A stretch of 64,000 bases of DNA from Kluyvera intermedia (GTDB taxonomy: Bacteria; Pseudomonadota; Gammaproteobacteria; Enterobacterales; Enterobacteriaceae): contig NZ_CP139986.1 in NCBI RefSeq assembly GCF_034424175.1, positions 3,038,001-3,102,000 of the forward strand. Reading direction: 5' to 3'. Position 1 is the first letter of the stretch. Each line of letters starts with the position of its first letter. Below are positions 1 to 7,376 of this stretch, piece by piece. The position numbers were made by a program, and so were the translations under genes. The notes beneath the pieces were generated by a model, which did no database searches, was not told the DNA's origin, and worked only from the letters and a program-made list of their open reading frames with translations.

Positions 1-1098
1 GCGGCTGAATTCCGCTGCCGTGGTGACGACCTGCTAGGCATTTATGCTGACGCCATCCGCGAACAAGTCGACGCCATGCGTTCACTCACATTACGCGATG
101 ATGAATTCCAGTGGCTGTCCGGTTTACCCTTCTTCCAGCAAGATTACCTCGACTGGCTGCGCGACTTCCGCTATGACCCACAACAGGTCACCGTCATTAA
201 CGATAACGGCAAACTCAATATTCGCCTTGAGGGCCCGTGGCGTGAAGTGATCATGTGGGAAGTTCCGCTGCTGGCGGTAATTAGCGAGCTAGTTCACCGC
301 TATCGTTCACCGGAAAACGGCGTACCTCAGGCGCTTGAAATGCTGGAACGTAAGCTTGTCGACTTCAATCAGATGACCGCTGACATCGACATGTCCGCTT
401 TCAAACTGATGGACTTTGGCACGCGCCGTCGCTTTTCTCGCGAGGTTCAGGAGGCTATCGTCAGCCGCCTGCAGCAGGAGTCCTGGTTTACCGGCACCAG
501 CAACTATGATTTGGCACGCCGTCTGACCTTAACGCCAATGGGTACCCAGGCGCACGAGTGGTTCCAGGCACATCAGCAGATTAGTCCTGACCTTGCCACC
601 AGCCAGCGAGCTGCGCTAGCGGCCTGGCTTACGGAATATCCGGACCAGCTTGGTATTGCCCTCACTGACTGCATCACCATGGACGCTTTCTTGCGTGATT
701 TCGGCCCAGAGTTTGCGACCCGCTATCAGGGACTACGTCATGACTCGGGCGACCCATTTGAGTGGGGCGAGAAAGCCATTAGCCACTATCAGAAACTGGG
801 CATCGATCCATTAACCAAGGTGCTGGTGTTCTCTGATAACCTCGACCTGACCAAAGCCGTTGAGCTGTATCGTCACTTTTCCTCGCGGGTGAATCTCAGT
901 TTCGGTATCGGTACGCGCCTGACCTGCGATATTCCACAGGTGAAACCGCTGAATATCGTCATTAAGCTGGTGGAGTGTAATGGCAAACCGGTGGCGAAAC
1001 TCTCCGATAGCCCGGGAAAAACTATCTGCCACGATAAAGCATTTGTGCGTGCTTTACGTAAAGCCTTCGATCTTCCGCAGATCAAAAAGGCCAGCTAA
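1..1098 (+). CDS. pncB: Nicotinate phosphoribosyltransferase, 5' end cut by window edge
   Basis: This enzyme joins nicotinate to PRPP with ATP hydrolysis to give nicotinate mononucleotide, the entry step of the Preiss-Handler NAD salvage route in the cytoplasm. The reading frame is open from base 1 (AAEFRCRGDD...) to a TAA at 1096-1098, giving 365 codons. E. coli PncB has 400 residues, so about 35 N-terminal residues lie before the window. Family blocks visible are MDFGTRRRFSREVQ, the GTSNYDLAR segment, LRHDSGDP and the C-terminal FGIGTRLTCD block with the phosphoribosyl-binding GIGT. The Met codon at 76 is internal and is not the start. The gene lies just upstream of asnS, as in E. coli, and is followed by its own terminator. 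The assignment is very secure. Confidence 0.97.
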   Translation, partial: AAEFRCRGDDLLGIYADAIREQVDAMRSLTLRDDEFQWLSGLPFFQQDYLDWLRDFRYDPQQVTVINDNGKLNIRLEGPWREVIMWEVPLLAVISELVHRYRSPENGVPQALEMLERKLVDFNQMTADIDMSAFKLMDFGTRRRFSREVQEAIVSRLQQESWFTGTSNYDLARRLTLTPMGTQAHEWFQAHQQISPDLATSQRAALAAWLTEYPDQLGIALTDCITMDAFLRDFGPEFATRYQGLRHDSGDPFEWGEKAISHYQKLGIDPLTKVLVFSDNLDLTKAVELYRHFSSRVNLSFGIGTRLTCDIPQVKPLNIVIKLVECNGKPVAKLSDSPGKTICHDKAFVRALRKAFDLPQIKKAS

Positions 1099-1104
1099 TC
1101 ACCA

Positions 1105-1136
1105 AAGGGAGTCGCCAGGCTCCCTTCTTCTTTATT
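1105..1136 (+). terminator. Rho-independent terminator of pncB
   Basis: A 7-bp stem (AAGGGAG 1105-1111 pairing with CTCCCTT 1120-1126) with an 8-nt loop is followed by the pyrimidine-rich CTTCTTTATT, seven bases after the pncB stop. Confidence 0.75.
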
Positions 1137-1173
1137 TATTTCCGAAAACAGCCCTTCCGAATGCGAATTCTGC

Positions 1174-1201
1174 TTGTCTGATAGAAGATGACAGGTAACA
1201 T
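1174..1201 (+). promoter_or_regulatory. Possible sigma-70 promoter of asnS
   Basis: TTGTCT (1174-1179) and TAACAT (1196-1201) are separated by 16 bases and lie about 64 bases before the asnS start. The match is fair but was found by eye; no transcription start is known from this sequence. Confidence 0.35.
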
Positions 1202-1264
1202 AGATATCCCCCCGAAGTGATGGGGAAAACGATTTTTTTATTGGACACGAATAGAGAGACTATT

Positions 1265-2665
1265 ATGAGCGTTGTGCCTGTAGCCGACGTACTCCAGGGC
1301 CGCGTAGCCGTTGACAGCGAAGTCACCGTGCGCGGCTGGGTACGTACCCGCCGAGATTCAAAAGCTGGCTTTTCCTTCCTGGCCGTCTATGACGGTTCCT
1401 GCTTTGATCCTGTACAGGCCGTAATTAATAATTCTCTGCCCAATTACAATCAGGAAGTGCTGCGTCTGACCACCGGCTGTTCCGTTATTGTCACCGGTAA
1501 GATTGTCGCCTCTAAGGGCGAAGGTCAGAGTTTTGAAATTCAGGCCACTCATGTAGAAGTGACCGGCTGGGTCGAAGATCCCGATACCTATCCGATGGCG
1601 GCAAAACGCCACAGTATTGAGTATCTGCGTGAAGTCGCCCACATGCGTCCACGTACCAACCTGATTGGTGCGGTTGCTCGCGTACGTCATACGCTGGCAC
1701 AGGCGCTGCACCGTTTCTTCGACGAGCAGGGTTTCTTCTGGGTTTCAACCCCGCTGATTACCGCCTCTGATACTGAAGGTGCTGGCGAAATGTTCCGCGT
1801 CTCCACGCTGGATATGGAAAACCTGCCGCGTAACGATCAGGGTAAAGTGGATTACGACAAAGATTTCTTCGGCAAAGAAGCCTTCCTGACGGTATCTGGT
1901 CAGTTGAACGGCGAAACCTATGCCTGTGCATTGTCCAAAATCTACACCTTCGGCCCGACCTTCCGTGCTGAAAACTCCAACACCAGCCGCCACCTGGCTG
2001 AGTTCTGGATGCTGGAGCCGGAAGTGGCATTTGCCGATCTGGAAGATAACGCCCAATTGGCAGAAGCGATGCTGAAGTATGTCTTTAAAGCCGTTCTGAC
2101 CGAACGCGCCGACGACATGAAGTTCTTCGCAGAGCGCGTTGATAAAGATGCTATCGATCGTCTGGAACGTTTCGTGACCGCTGATTTTGCCCAGGTTGAC
2201 TACACCGATGCGGTGACCATTCTGGAAAACTGCGGCAAGACCTTCGAAAACCCTGTGTACTGGGGCGTGGATCTCTCTTCTGAGCACGAACGCTATCTGG
2301 CTGAAGAACACTTCAAAGCGCCGGTGGTGGTGAAAAACTATCCGAAAGAGATCAAAGCTTTCTATATGCGCCTGAACGATGACGGTAAGACCGTTGCCGC
2401 CATGGACGTTCTGGCACCGGGTATTGGTGAAATCATCGGTGGTTCTCAGCGTGAAGAACGTCTGGACGTTCTGGATGCACGTATGGCTGAAATGGGCCTG
2501 AATAAAGAAGACTACTGGTGGTATCGCGACCTGCGTCGCTACGGTACCGTGCCACATTCTGGCTTCGGTTTGGGCTTCGAGCGTCTGATCGCTTATGTCA
2601 CCGGCGTACAGAACGTACGTGATGTGATTGCATTCCCAAGAACGCCGCGCAACGCGACCTTCTGA
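1265..2665 (+). CDS. asnS: Asparagine--tRNA ligase
   Basis: Class IIb aminoacyl-tRNA synthetase that charges tRNA-Asn with asparagine in the cytoplasm; it works as a homodimer. The start at 1265 (MSVVPVADVLQG) gives 466 residues, exactly the E. coli length; an in-frame Met 16 codons earlier would add a non-conserved tail. An N-terminal OB-fold anticodon-binding domain (about residues 15-100) precedes the class II catalytic core. Motif 2 is FRAENSNTSRHLAEFWMLEPE and motif 3 is GFGLGFERLIAYV near the C terminus. The gene stands alone between terminators. Assignment secure. Confidence 0.98.
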   Translation: MSVVPVADVLQGRVAVDSEVTVRGWVRTRRDSKAGFSFLAVYDGSCFDPVQAVINNSLPNYNQEVLRLTTGCSVIVTGKIVASKGEGQSFEIQATHVEVTGWVEDPDTYPMAAKRHSIEYLREVAHMRPRTNLIGAVARVRHTLAQALHRFFDEQGFFWVSTPLITASDTEGAGEMFRVSTLDMENLPRNDQGKVDYDKDFFGKEAFLTVSGQLNGETYACALSKIYTFGPTFRAENSNTSRHLAEFWMLEPEVAFADLEDNAQLAEAMLKYVFKAVLTERADDMKFFAERVDKDAIDRLERFVTADFAQVDYTDAVTILENCGKTFENPVYWGVDLSSEHERYLAEEHFKAPVVVKNYPKEIKAFYMRLNDDGKTVAAMDVLAPGIGEIIGGSQREERLDVLDARMAEMGLNKEDYWWYRDLRRYGTVPHSGFGLGFERLIAYVTGVQNVRDVIAFPRTPRNATF

Positions 2666-2680
2666 TTTACCTTCGTTACT

Positions 2681-2709
2681 AAGGCCAGCCATTGTGCTGG
2701 CCTTTTTTA
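2681..2709 (+). terminator. Rho-independent terminator of asnS
   Basis: A perfect 9-bp stem AAGGCCAGC (2681-2689) / GCTGGCCTT (2696-2704) with a 6-nt loop runs into a T tract, starting 16 bases after the asnS stop. Confidence 0.92.
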
Positions 2710-3104
2710 ATCGTCTATGTAAAGAAATCTTTATTAAGTTTAACAAACTTAAACATCAACCCCTCTCGGCATCAGCTCTGTTACAGACTGTTTCACCGCC
2801 ACATTTGTGTACAAAAAACACCCTATATTATATTGCATCTGAAAATTCACTTAAGCCTTAGCACATTTTTCATCCACTCACATGGCAATCCAGATGGCTA
2901 AAAAATATCATATGAAAACCTTCACTCCTCCTCCCAGTGCGATAAGAAAAAGCGTTATGCGAATAAAAGATAAGAAATTCATATTGATAGATAAGGCTCT
3001 GTTCAAATATCCCGCGTACACATCAGAATTTTGAGTTAGTTCACAAAGTTCCTTAAAATTAATAAATTCTTACACATTATTTCTTTTGCTTACTAATTCT
3101 TGAT
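2710..3104. other. AT-rich intergenic region upstream of ompF
   Basis: About 400 bases of AT-rich sequence without a credible gene. Short frames here have no family resemblance and no ribosome-binding sites. In E. coli the distal ompF regulatory sites (upstream OmpR F4 and IHF) lie in the corresponding place. I see no confident match to them by eye beyond general AT-richness and A/T tracts. Confidence 0.5.
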
Positions 3105-3273
3105 GTTTGTAGCATTTTCAGGCTAGCGAAAGAATGTTTTGAATGGAAAGATGCCTCTCAGACACATAAAGACACCAAACTCTCATCAATAGTTCCGTAA
3201 ATATTTATTGACGGAAGTAATTGTCGAAAGTCGAGAGTGTCTATAAAAAAAAACCTAATGAGGGTAATAAATA
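3105..3273 (+). promoter_or_regulatory. ompF promoter, OmpR-type box and 5' untranslated leader
   Basis: The block TTTGTAGCATTTTCA (about 3107-3120), then GAATGGAAAGATGCC with the likely -10 AAAGAT at 3147-3152, closely resembles the E. coli ompF core promoter, where phosphorylated OmpR binds just upstream. The leader that follows (GACACATAAAGACACC..., then ATGAGGGTAATAAATA before the start) is also nearly as in E. coli. The bases around the ribosome site and start codon are the segment that pairs with the antisense RNA MicF in E. coli, so osmotic (OmpR) and MicF control probably apply. That part is inference from conservation. Confidence 0.75.
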
Positions 3274-4392
3274 ATGATGAAGCGTAATATCCTGGCAGTG
3301 GTAATCCCTGCTCTGCTGGCAATGGGTGCAGCTAACGCGGCCGAAATCTATAACAAAGACGGCAACAAACTGGACCTGTACGGTAAAGTTAACGGTGAAC
3401 GTGATTTCGTCACCAGCGGCGACACCAGCAACTCTGACAGCACCTATGCGCAGCTCGGTTTCAAAGGTGAGACTCAGATCAACGACCAACTGGTTGGTTT
3501 TGGTCAGTGGGAATATCGCTTCATGGCTAACAAGCCTGAAAACACCGCAGCGACGAATAAAAACCGTCTGGCCTTCGCCGGTCTGAAAGCGGGTGACGCA
3601 GGTAGCATCAGCTACGGTCGTAACTACGGTATCGCATACGACGTTGCCTCTTACACCGATATGGCGCCATCCTTCTCAGGTATGACCTGGGGCGGTAACT
3701 ACGTAGATAACTTCATGACCAGCCGTAGCACTGGTCTGCTGACTTACCGTAACAGCGATTTCTTCGGTCTGGTTGATGGCCTGAACATGGGCGTTCAGTA
3801 CCAGGGTAAAAACGACCGTGGGGCTGACGTTTTAACCTCTAACGGTGACGGCGTAGGTTATTCACTGGGTTACGACTTCGCTGAAGGTTTCGGTCTGATT
3901 GCGACTTACAGCAACTCTAACCGTACCGTTCAGCAGAAAGCTGACAACCAGGGTAACAAAGCTGAGGTTTGGGGTGTTGGCGGTAAGTATGACGCAAACA
4001 ACATTTACCTGGCAGCAACCTATGCTGAAACCCGCAACACTACCCGTACCGGTATCGACGGTGACGCTGGCTTCGCTAAGAAAACTCAGAACATTGAACT
4101 GGTTGCTCAGTATCAGTTCGACTTCGGCCTGCGCCCAGCAATCTCTTACGTGCAGACCAAAGGTAAAGACCTGCCTGCTGCGGCCAATGCTAACGGTACG
4201 TTCTCTGGCGGTGATGCAGACCTGGCTAAATTCATTCAGGTTGGCGCAACTTACTACTTCAACAAGAACTTCAACGTCGCAGCAGACTACTACATCAACC
4301 TGCTGGATAAAAACGACAGCTACACCCAGACTGTTGGCGGCATCAACGGCAACGACGACATGCTGGCTCTGATGGCAACTTACCAGTTCTAA
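3274..4392 (+). CDS. ompF: Outer membrane general porin OmpF (divergent constriction zone)
   Basis: Trimeric 16-strand beta-barrel porin for passive diffusion of small hydrophilic solutes across the outer membrane. It has 372 residues. A signal peptide of about 22 residues (MMKRNILAVV...AANA) is cut before AEIYNKDGNK, and the chain ends in Phe (MATYQF), the BAM recognition signature. The locus between asnS and aspC is that of ompF in E. coli and ompK35 in Klebsiella. Aligned by eye to mature E. coli OmpF, Lys16, Arg82, Asp113 and Arg132 of the pore constriction are kept. Arg42 is Gln (TYAQLGF) and loop L3 reads YTDMAPSFSG, so Glu117 is Ser. Likely regulated by OmpR and MicF. Assignment as the ompF-locus porin is secure; its selectivity is not known. 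Confidence 0.95.
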   Translation: MMKRNILAVVIPALLAMGAANAAEIYNKDGNKLDLYGKVNGERDFVTSGDTSNSDSTYAQLGFKGETQINDQLVGFGQWEYRFMANKPENTAATNKNRLAFAGLKAGDAGSISYGRNYGIAYDVASYTDMAPSFSGMTWGGNYVDNFMTSRSTGLLTYRNSDFFGLVDGLNMGVQYQGKNDRGADVLTSNGDGVGYSLGYDFAEGFGLIATYSNSNRTVQQKADNQGNKAEVWGVGGKYDANNIYLAATYAETRNTTRTGIDGDAGFAKKTQNIELVAQYQFDFGLRPAISYVQTKGKDLPAAANANGTFSGGDADLAKFIQVGATYYFNKNFNVAADYYINLLDKNDSYTQTVGGINGNDDMLALMATYQF

Positions 4393-4420
4393 TCAGCAGA
4401 CCCTCGCTGCTATATGCCTA

Positions 4421-4448
4421 AAAAGCAGGACTTCGGTCCTGCTTTTTT
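4421..4448 (+). terminator. Rho-independent terminator of ompF
   Basis: A perfect 11-bp stem AAAAGCAGGAC (4421-4431) / GTCCTGCTTTT (4436-4446) closed by a TTCG tetraloop and followed by T residues, 29 bases after the ompF stop. Confidence 0.95.
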
Positions 4449-4576
4449 ACGTTCCTAAGATGAAGATCGTAACTTTTGAAAACCATCGCGCTTTTCATCT
4501 CAAATGGTTGGCATTTTGTAAATCTACCGTTAACCTGATAGCGGATTTCCCCCGAACTTATAAATGGAACCTCGTC

Positions 4577-5767
4577 ATGTTTGAGAACATTACCGCCGCC
4601 CCTGCCGACCCCATTCTTGGCCTGGCCGATCTGTTTCGCGCCGACGAACGCCCGGGAAAAATCAATCTCGGGATTGGTGTGTACAAAGATGAAACCGGTA
4701 AGACGCCGGTTCTGACCAGTGTAAAGAAAGCTGAACAGTATCTACTGGAAAACGAAACCACCAAAAACTATCTCGGTATTGATGGTATCCCTGAATTTGG
4801 TCGCTGTACGCAGGAACTGCTGTTTGGCAAAGGCAGCGCTATCGTTAGCGACAAACGTGCTCGTACCGCACAAACTCCTGGCGGCACCGGCGCACTGCGC
4901 GTAGCGGCGGATTTTCTCGCTAAAAACACCGACGTAAAACGTATTTGGGTCAGTAACCCAAGCTGGCCTAACCACAAAAGTGTCTTTGCCGCAGCCGGTC
5001 TGGAAGTTCGTGAATACAACTATTACAGCGCTGAGAAGCACGCGCTGGACTTCGACGCCCTGCTGGCTAGCCTGAATGAAGCCGAGGCTGGTGACGTGGT
5101 TCTGTTCCACGGTTGCTGCCATAACCCAACCGGTATCGATCCCACGCTTGAGCAGTGGCAACAGCTAGCGGCCTTGTCGATTGAGAAAGGCTGGTTACCG
5201 CTGTTTGACTTTGCCTACCAGGGCTTCGCTCGTGGTCTGGAAGAAGATGCAGAAGGCCTGCGTGCATTTGCCGCGCTGCACAAAGAGCTGATTGTCGCCA
5301 GCTCCTACTCGAAGAACTTTGGTCTTTATAATGAACGTGTCGGTGCCTGCACCCTGGTGACCGCCGATGCCGACACCGCTGACCGCGCCTTCAGCCAGAT
5401 GAAAGCCGTGATCCGCGCCAACTACTCGAACCCACCGGCACACGGTGCTTCTGTTGTGGCGACTATCCTTGGCAACGAGGCACTGCGTGCAATCTGGGAG
5501 CAAGAGCTGACCGATATGCGCCAGCGTATTCAACGTATGCGTCTGCTGTTCGTGAATACGTTGCAGGAGAAAGGTGCGGGCCGTGACTTTAGCTTTATCA
5601 TCAAACAGAACGGGATGTTCTCGTTCAGCGGCCTGACCAAAGAGCAGGTACTGCGTTTGCGTGAAGAGTTTGGGGTTTACGCTGTCGCATCCGGACGTAT
5701 CAACGTTGCCGGTATGACGCCGGACAACATGGCACCGCTGTGCGAAGCCATTGTCGCTGTGCTGTAA
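4577..5767 (+). CDS. aspC: Aspartate aminotransferase
   Basis: PLP-dependent class I aminotransferase. It interconverts aspartate plus 2-oxoglutarate with oxaloacetate plus glutamate, and also transaminates aromatic amino acids. It is a cytoplasmic homodimer. The start at 4577 (MFENITAAPADPILGL) gives 396 residues, the E. coli length; a longer frame from 4460 would run through the leader and is not conserved. The Schiff-base lysine is Lys246 in SSYSKNFGLYNERVG. The HNPTGIDPT block and the substrate-arginine segment near the C terminus are present. The gene is followed by REP-type repeats and a shared bidirectional terminator facing gloC. Confidence 0.98.
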   Translation: MFENITAAPADPILGLADLFRADERPGKINLGIGVYKDETGKTPVLTSVKKAEQYLLENETTKNYLGIDGIPEFGRCTQELLFGKGSAIVSDKRARTAQTPGGTGALRVAADFLAKNTDVKRIWVSNPSWPNHKSVFAAAGLEVREYNYYSAEKHALDFDALLASLNEAEAGDVVLFHGCCHNPTGIDPTLEQWQQLAALSIEKGWLPLFDFAYQGFARGLEEDAEGLRAFAALHKELIVASSYSKNFGLYNERVGACTLVTADADTADRAFSQMKAVIRANYSNPPAHGASVVATILGNEALRAIWEQELTDMRQRIQRMRLLFVNTLQEKGAGRDFSFIIKQNGMFSFSGLTKEQVLRLREEFGVYAVASGRINVAGMTPDNMAPLCEAIVAVL

Positions 5768-5776
5768 CACTGTAAT

Positions 5777-5801
5777 GCCTGATGGCGCGCAGCTTTCAGG
5801 C
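5777..5801. repeat. REP-type palindrome after aspC (first unit)
   Basis: GCCTGA (5777-5782) and TCAGGC (5796-5801) form an imperfect palindrome followed by CTAC, the pattern of REP elements in enterobacterial intergenic regions. It starts nine bases after the aspC stop. Confidence 0.6.
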
Positions 5802-5815
5802 CTACGTTGCTGTAA

Positions 5816-5882
5816 CCCGGACGAGGTGCGATGGCACTGACTTCGGGAGTTTCCCGGCGGCGCTGCGCTTGGCCGGGCTACT
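5816..5882. repeat. REP-type element after aspC (second unit)
   Basis: On the minus strand this reads GTAGCCCGGCC, AAGCGCAGCG, CCGCCGGGAA, close to the enterobacterial REP consensus. A second CCCGG at 5816-5820 can pair with the right arm. Together with the unit at 5777 it forms a small BIME-like cluster between the convergent genes aspC and gloC. Confidence 0.7.
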
Positions 5883-5895
5883 GGAGCATCAAAGT

Positions 5896-5921
5896 AAAAA
5901 GGCCGCGTTAGCGGCCTTTTT
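5896..5921. terminator. Bidirectional terminator between aspC and gloC
   Basis: A perfect 11-bp stem AAAAAGGCCGC (5896-5906) / GCGGCCTTTTT (5911-5921) with a GTTA loop. It has A and T tracts on the two sides, so it can stop transcription from either convergent gene. Confidence 0.92.
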
Positions 5922-5927
5922 AATTGC

Positions 5928-6575
5928 TTACCAGACGGGTAATTCATCCTGCAAGAACGGGTTATTCAAACGCTCATACCCTAGCGTCGACATGGGTCCG
6001 TGTCCCGGGAGAAACTTCACGTCATCGCCCAGCGGCAACAGTTTCCGCTTGATAGCATCAATCAACTGCGCATGGTCGCCGCGAGGGAAGTCACTGCGCC
6101 CTACGCCGCCTTTAAACAGCACGTCACCTGAAATCAGTAAACGCGCCGCGTCGTCAAAGAACACAACATGCCCCGGTGTGTGCCCAGGACAGTGAAGCAC
6201 CTGTAGCTTAACGTTACCGACACTCACCGTATCACCTTCGTTCAGCCAGCGATCCGGCACCAATGGCTCACATTCATCAAGACCAAACATCCGGCTTTGC
6301 GCGGGTAACCCCTGCAACCAGAACTCATCTTCTTTATCCGGCCCAATAATAGGCACACCATAATGTTGCGCCAGTTCAGCCGACGCCCCCACATGATCAA
6401 GGTGACCATGGGTCAGCAAAATTTGCTGTAACGTCACGCCAGCATCGGCAACCTGCTGTTTGATGGTTTCGGCATCACCACCTGGGTCGACTAACGCCGC
6501 CAGTTTAGTTTGCTCACACCAGATCAACGAACAGTTTTGCGCGAAAGCGGTAACCGGAATAATGCGATAATTCAT
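5928..6575 (-). CDS. gloC: Hydroxyacylglutathione hydrolase GloC (type II glyoxalase, YcbL)
   Basis: Small metallo-beta-lactamase-fold hydrolase. E. coli YcbL/GloC hydrolyses S-lactoylglutathione, the second step of methylglyoxal detoxification. The start at 6575 (MNYRIIPVTAF) gives 215 residues as in E. coli; an alternative start nine codons earlier is not conserved. Metal-binding motifs are all visible: THGHLDHVG (HxHxDH), HCPGHTPGH, SGDVLFKGGVGRSD and PGHGP. It is the last gene of the minus-strand run ldtD-mepK-gloC and ends against the bidirectional terminator. Confidence 0.93.
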   Translation of the reverse strand: MNYRIIPVTAFAQNCSLIWCEQTKLAALVDPGGDAETIKQQVADAGVTLQQILLTHGHLDHVGASAELAQHYGVPIIGPDKEDEFWLQGLPAQSRMFGLDECEPLVPDRWLNEGDTVSVGNVKLQVLHCPGHTPGHVVFFDDAARLLISGDVLFKGGVGRSDFPRGDHAQLIDAIKRKLLPLGDDVKFLPGHGPMSTLGYERLNNPFLQDELPVW

Positions 6576-6640
6576 GTTGCTCCTGTTTATACTCGTCACC
6601 ATTCAGGCTCATCAATGAATCTGAACGGTCAGGCGTAGAG

Positions 6641-7192
6641 TTACCAGTGCCGCACAGGCCCGGTATCAATATGCACAAAGTTGCTACGTGGGTAATATCC
6701 TACACCACCTGCGCGCATAGTTAACGCAGCTTTGCGTATATTACTTAATGCTACGCCTTCAATATGGAAATCCATTGCCTGGCCTTTCGTGTGGTAGCTC
6801 TTTTTAGCAACACCACGACTGTGCGCACGCAGCTCATTATTGGTATCAAGCGAGCGATATCCAGAAATCAATTGCACAGGTTTATTGGTTCCTAATAATC
6901 CCTGAAGGCGATAGAGCTGATCAAACAATGAAGGATCGATGCTCTTTATTTTATTCGCGCGATAGTCCCGGAAAAAATGGTTCAGTTTTGCTAATTCATC
7001 CTGAATATAGCCTCGGCCGTCAAAAAACTCGGCTTTTATCAACTCACCGGTGTGCAAATTGCTCAGCGTAAGAATACGCGGGCGTGGGGTCGAGAGGGTA
7101 GCAAACGCAGGTGTCGGTAAGATGGCCGCTGCGCCCAACGCAACACCACCTAACGCCAGCAGTTTGCGGCGATTAGCGTCAAATTTGTCCAT
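6641..7192 (-). CDS. mepK: Murein DD/LD-endopeptidase MepK (YcbK), Tat-exported
   Basis: Peptidase M15-like zinc enzyme. E. coli MepK (YcbK) cleaves 3-3 (mDAP-mDAP) peptidoglycan cross-links in the periplasm. The start at 7192 (MDKFDANRRKLLALGG) gives 183 residues, one more than E. coli. The N terminus carries a twin-arginine signal (NRRKLLALGG then a hydrophobic run and TPAFA). Family motifs are SGYRS, SYHTKGQAMDFHI and NFVHIDTGPVRHW, holding the presumed zinc-ligand His and Asp residues. It lies next to ldtD, whose product makes the very bonds it cuts. Secure as a family member; the substrate is taken from E. coli. Confidence 0.92.
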   Translation of the reverse strand: MDKFDANRRKLLALGGVALGAAAILPTPAFATLSTPRPRILTLSNLHTGELIKAEFFDGRGYIQDELAKLNHFFRDYRANKIKSIDPSLFDQLYRLQGLLGTNKPVQLISGYRSLDTNNELRAHSRGVAKKSYHTKGQAMDFHIEGVALSNIRKAALTMRAGGVGYYPRSNFVHIDTGPVRHW

Positions 7193-7376
7193 GATAATCA
7201 GGTCTACAGTCAGTAAATGTGGTCGGAATATATGCACTTCTGGCGCACGTTAAGCACCTTACCGGGCATCAAAGCCAGCGTCAAGGCGGCCTGCAGCGCA
7301 GATCTGCCAGCCCTGGACGTTCGAGGCTGGCATCTTCGCTTTTTATTCGACCACTACATTACCTGAACTACTTCAT
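7193..7376. other. Intergenic segment between ldtD and mepK
   Basis: No gene is seen in these 184 bases. An 8-bp inverted repeat TGCCAGCC (7305-7312) / GGCTGGCA (7325-7332) with a 12-nt loop lies after the ldtD stop. On the minus strand it lacks a following T tract, so it is not a clear intrinsic terminator. Confidence 0.4.

Noticed and set aside
1745..2746. 333-codon open frame antisense to asnS
   Set aside because: Shadow of a conserved gene with an exact E. coli length and intact motifs; the antisense frame has no signature.
5195..5947. 250-codon frame antisense to aspC running into the REP repeats
   Set aside because: It overlaps aspC and a terminator, has no ribosome site and no family resemblance.
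7305..7332. Inverted repeat after ldtD as an intrinsic terminator
   Set aside because: It has an 8-bp stem but no T tract on the minus strand, so it is recorded only as part of the intergenic segment.
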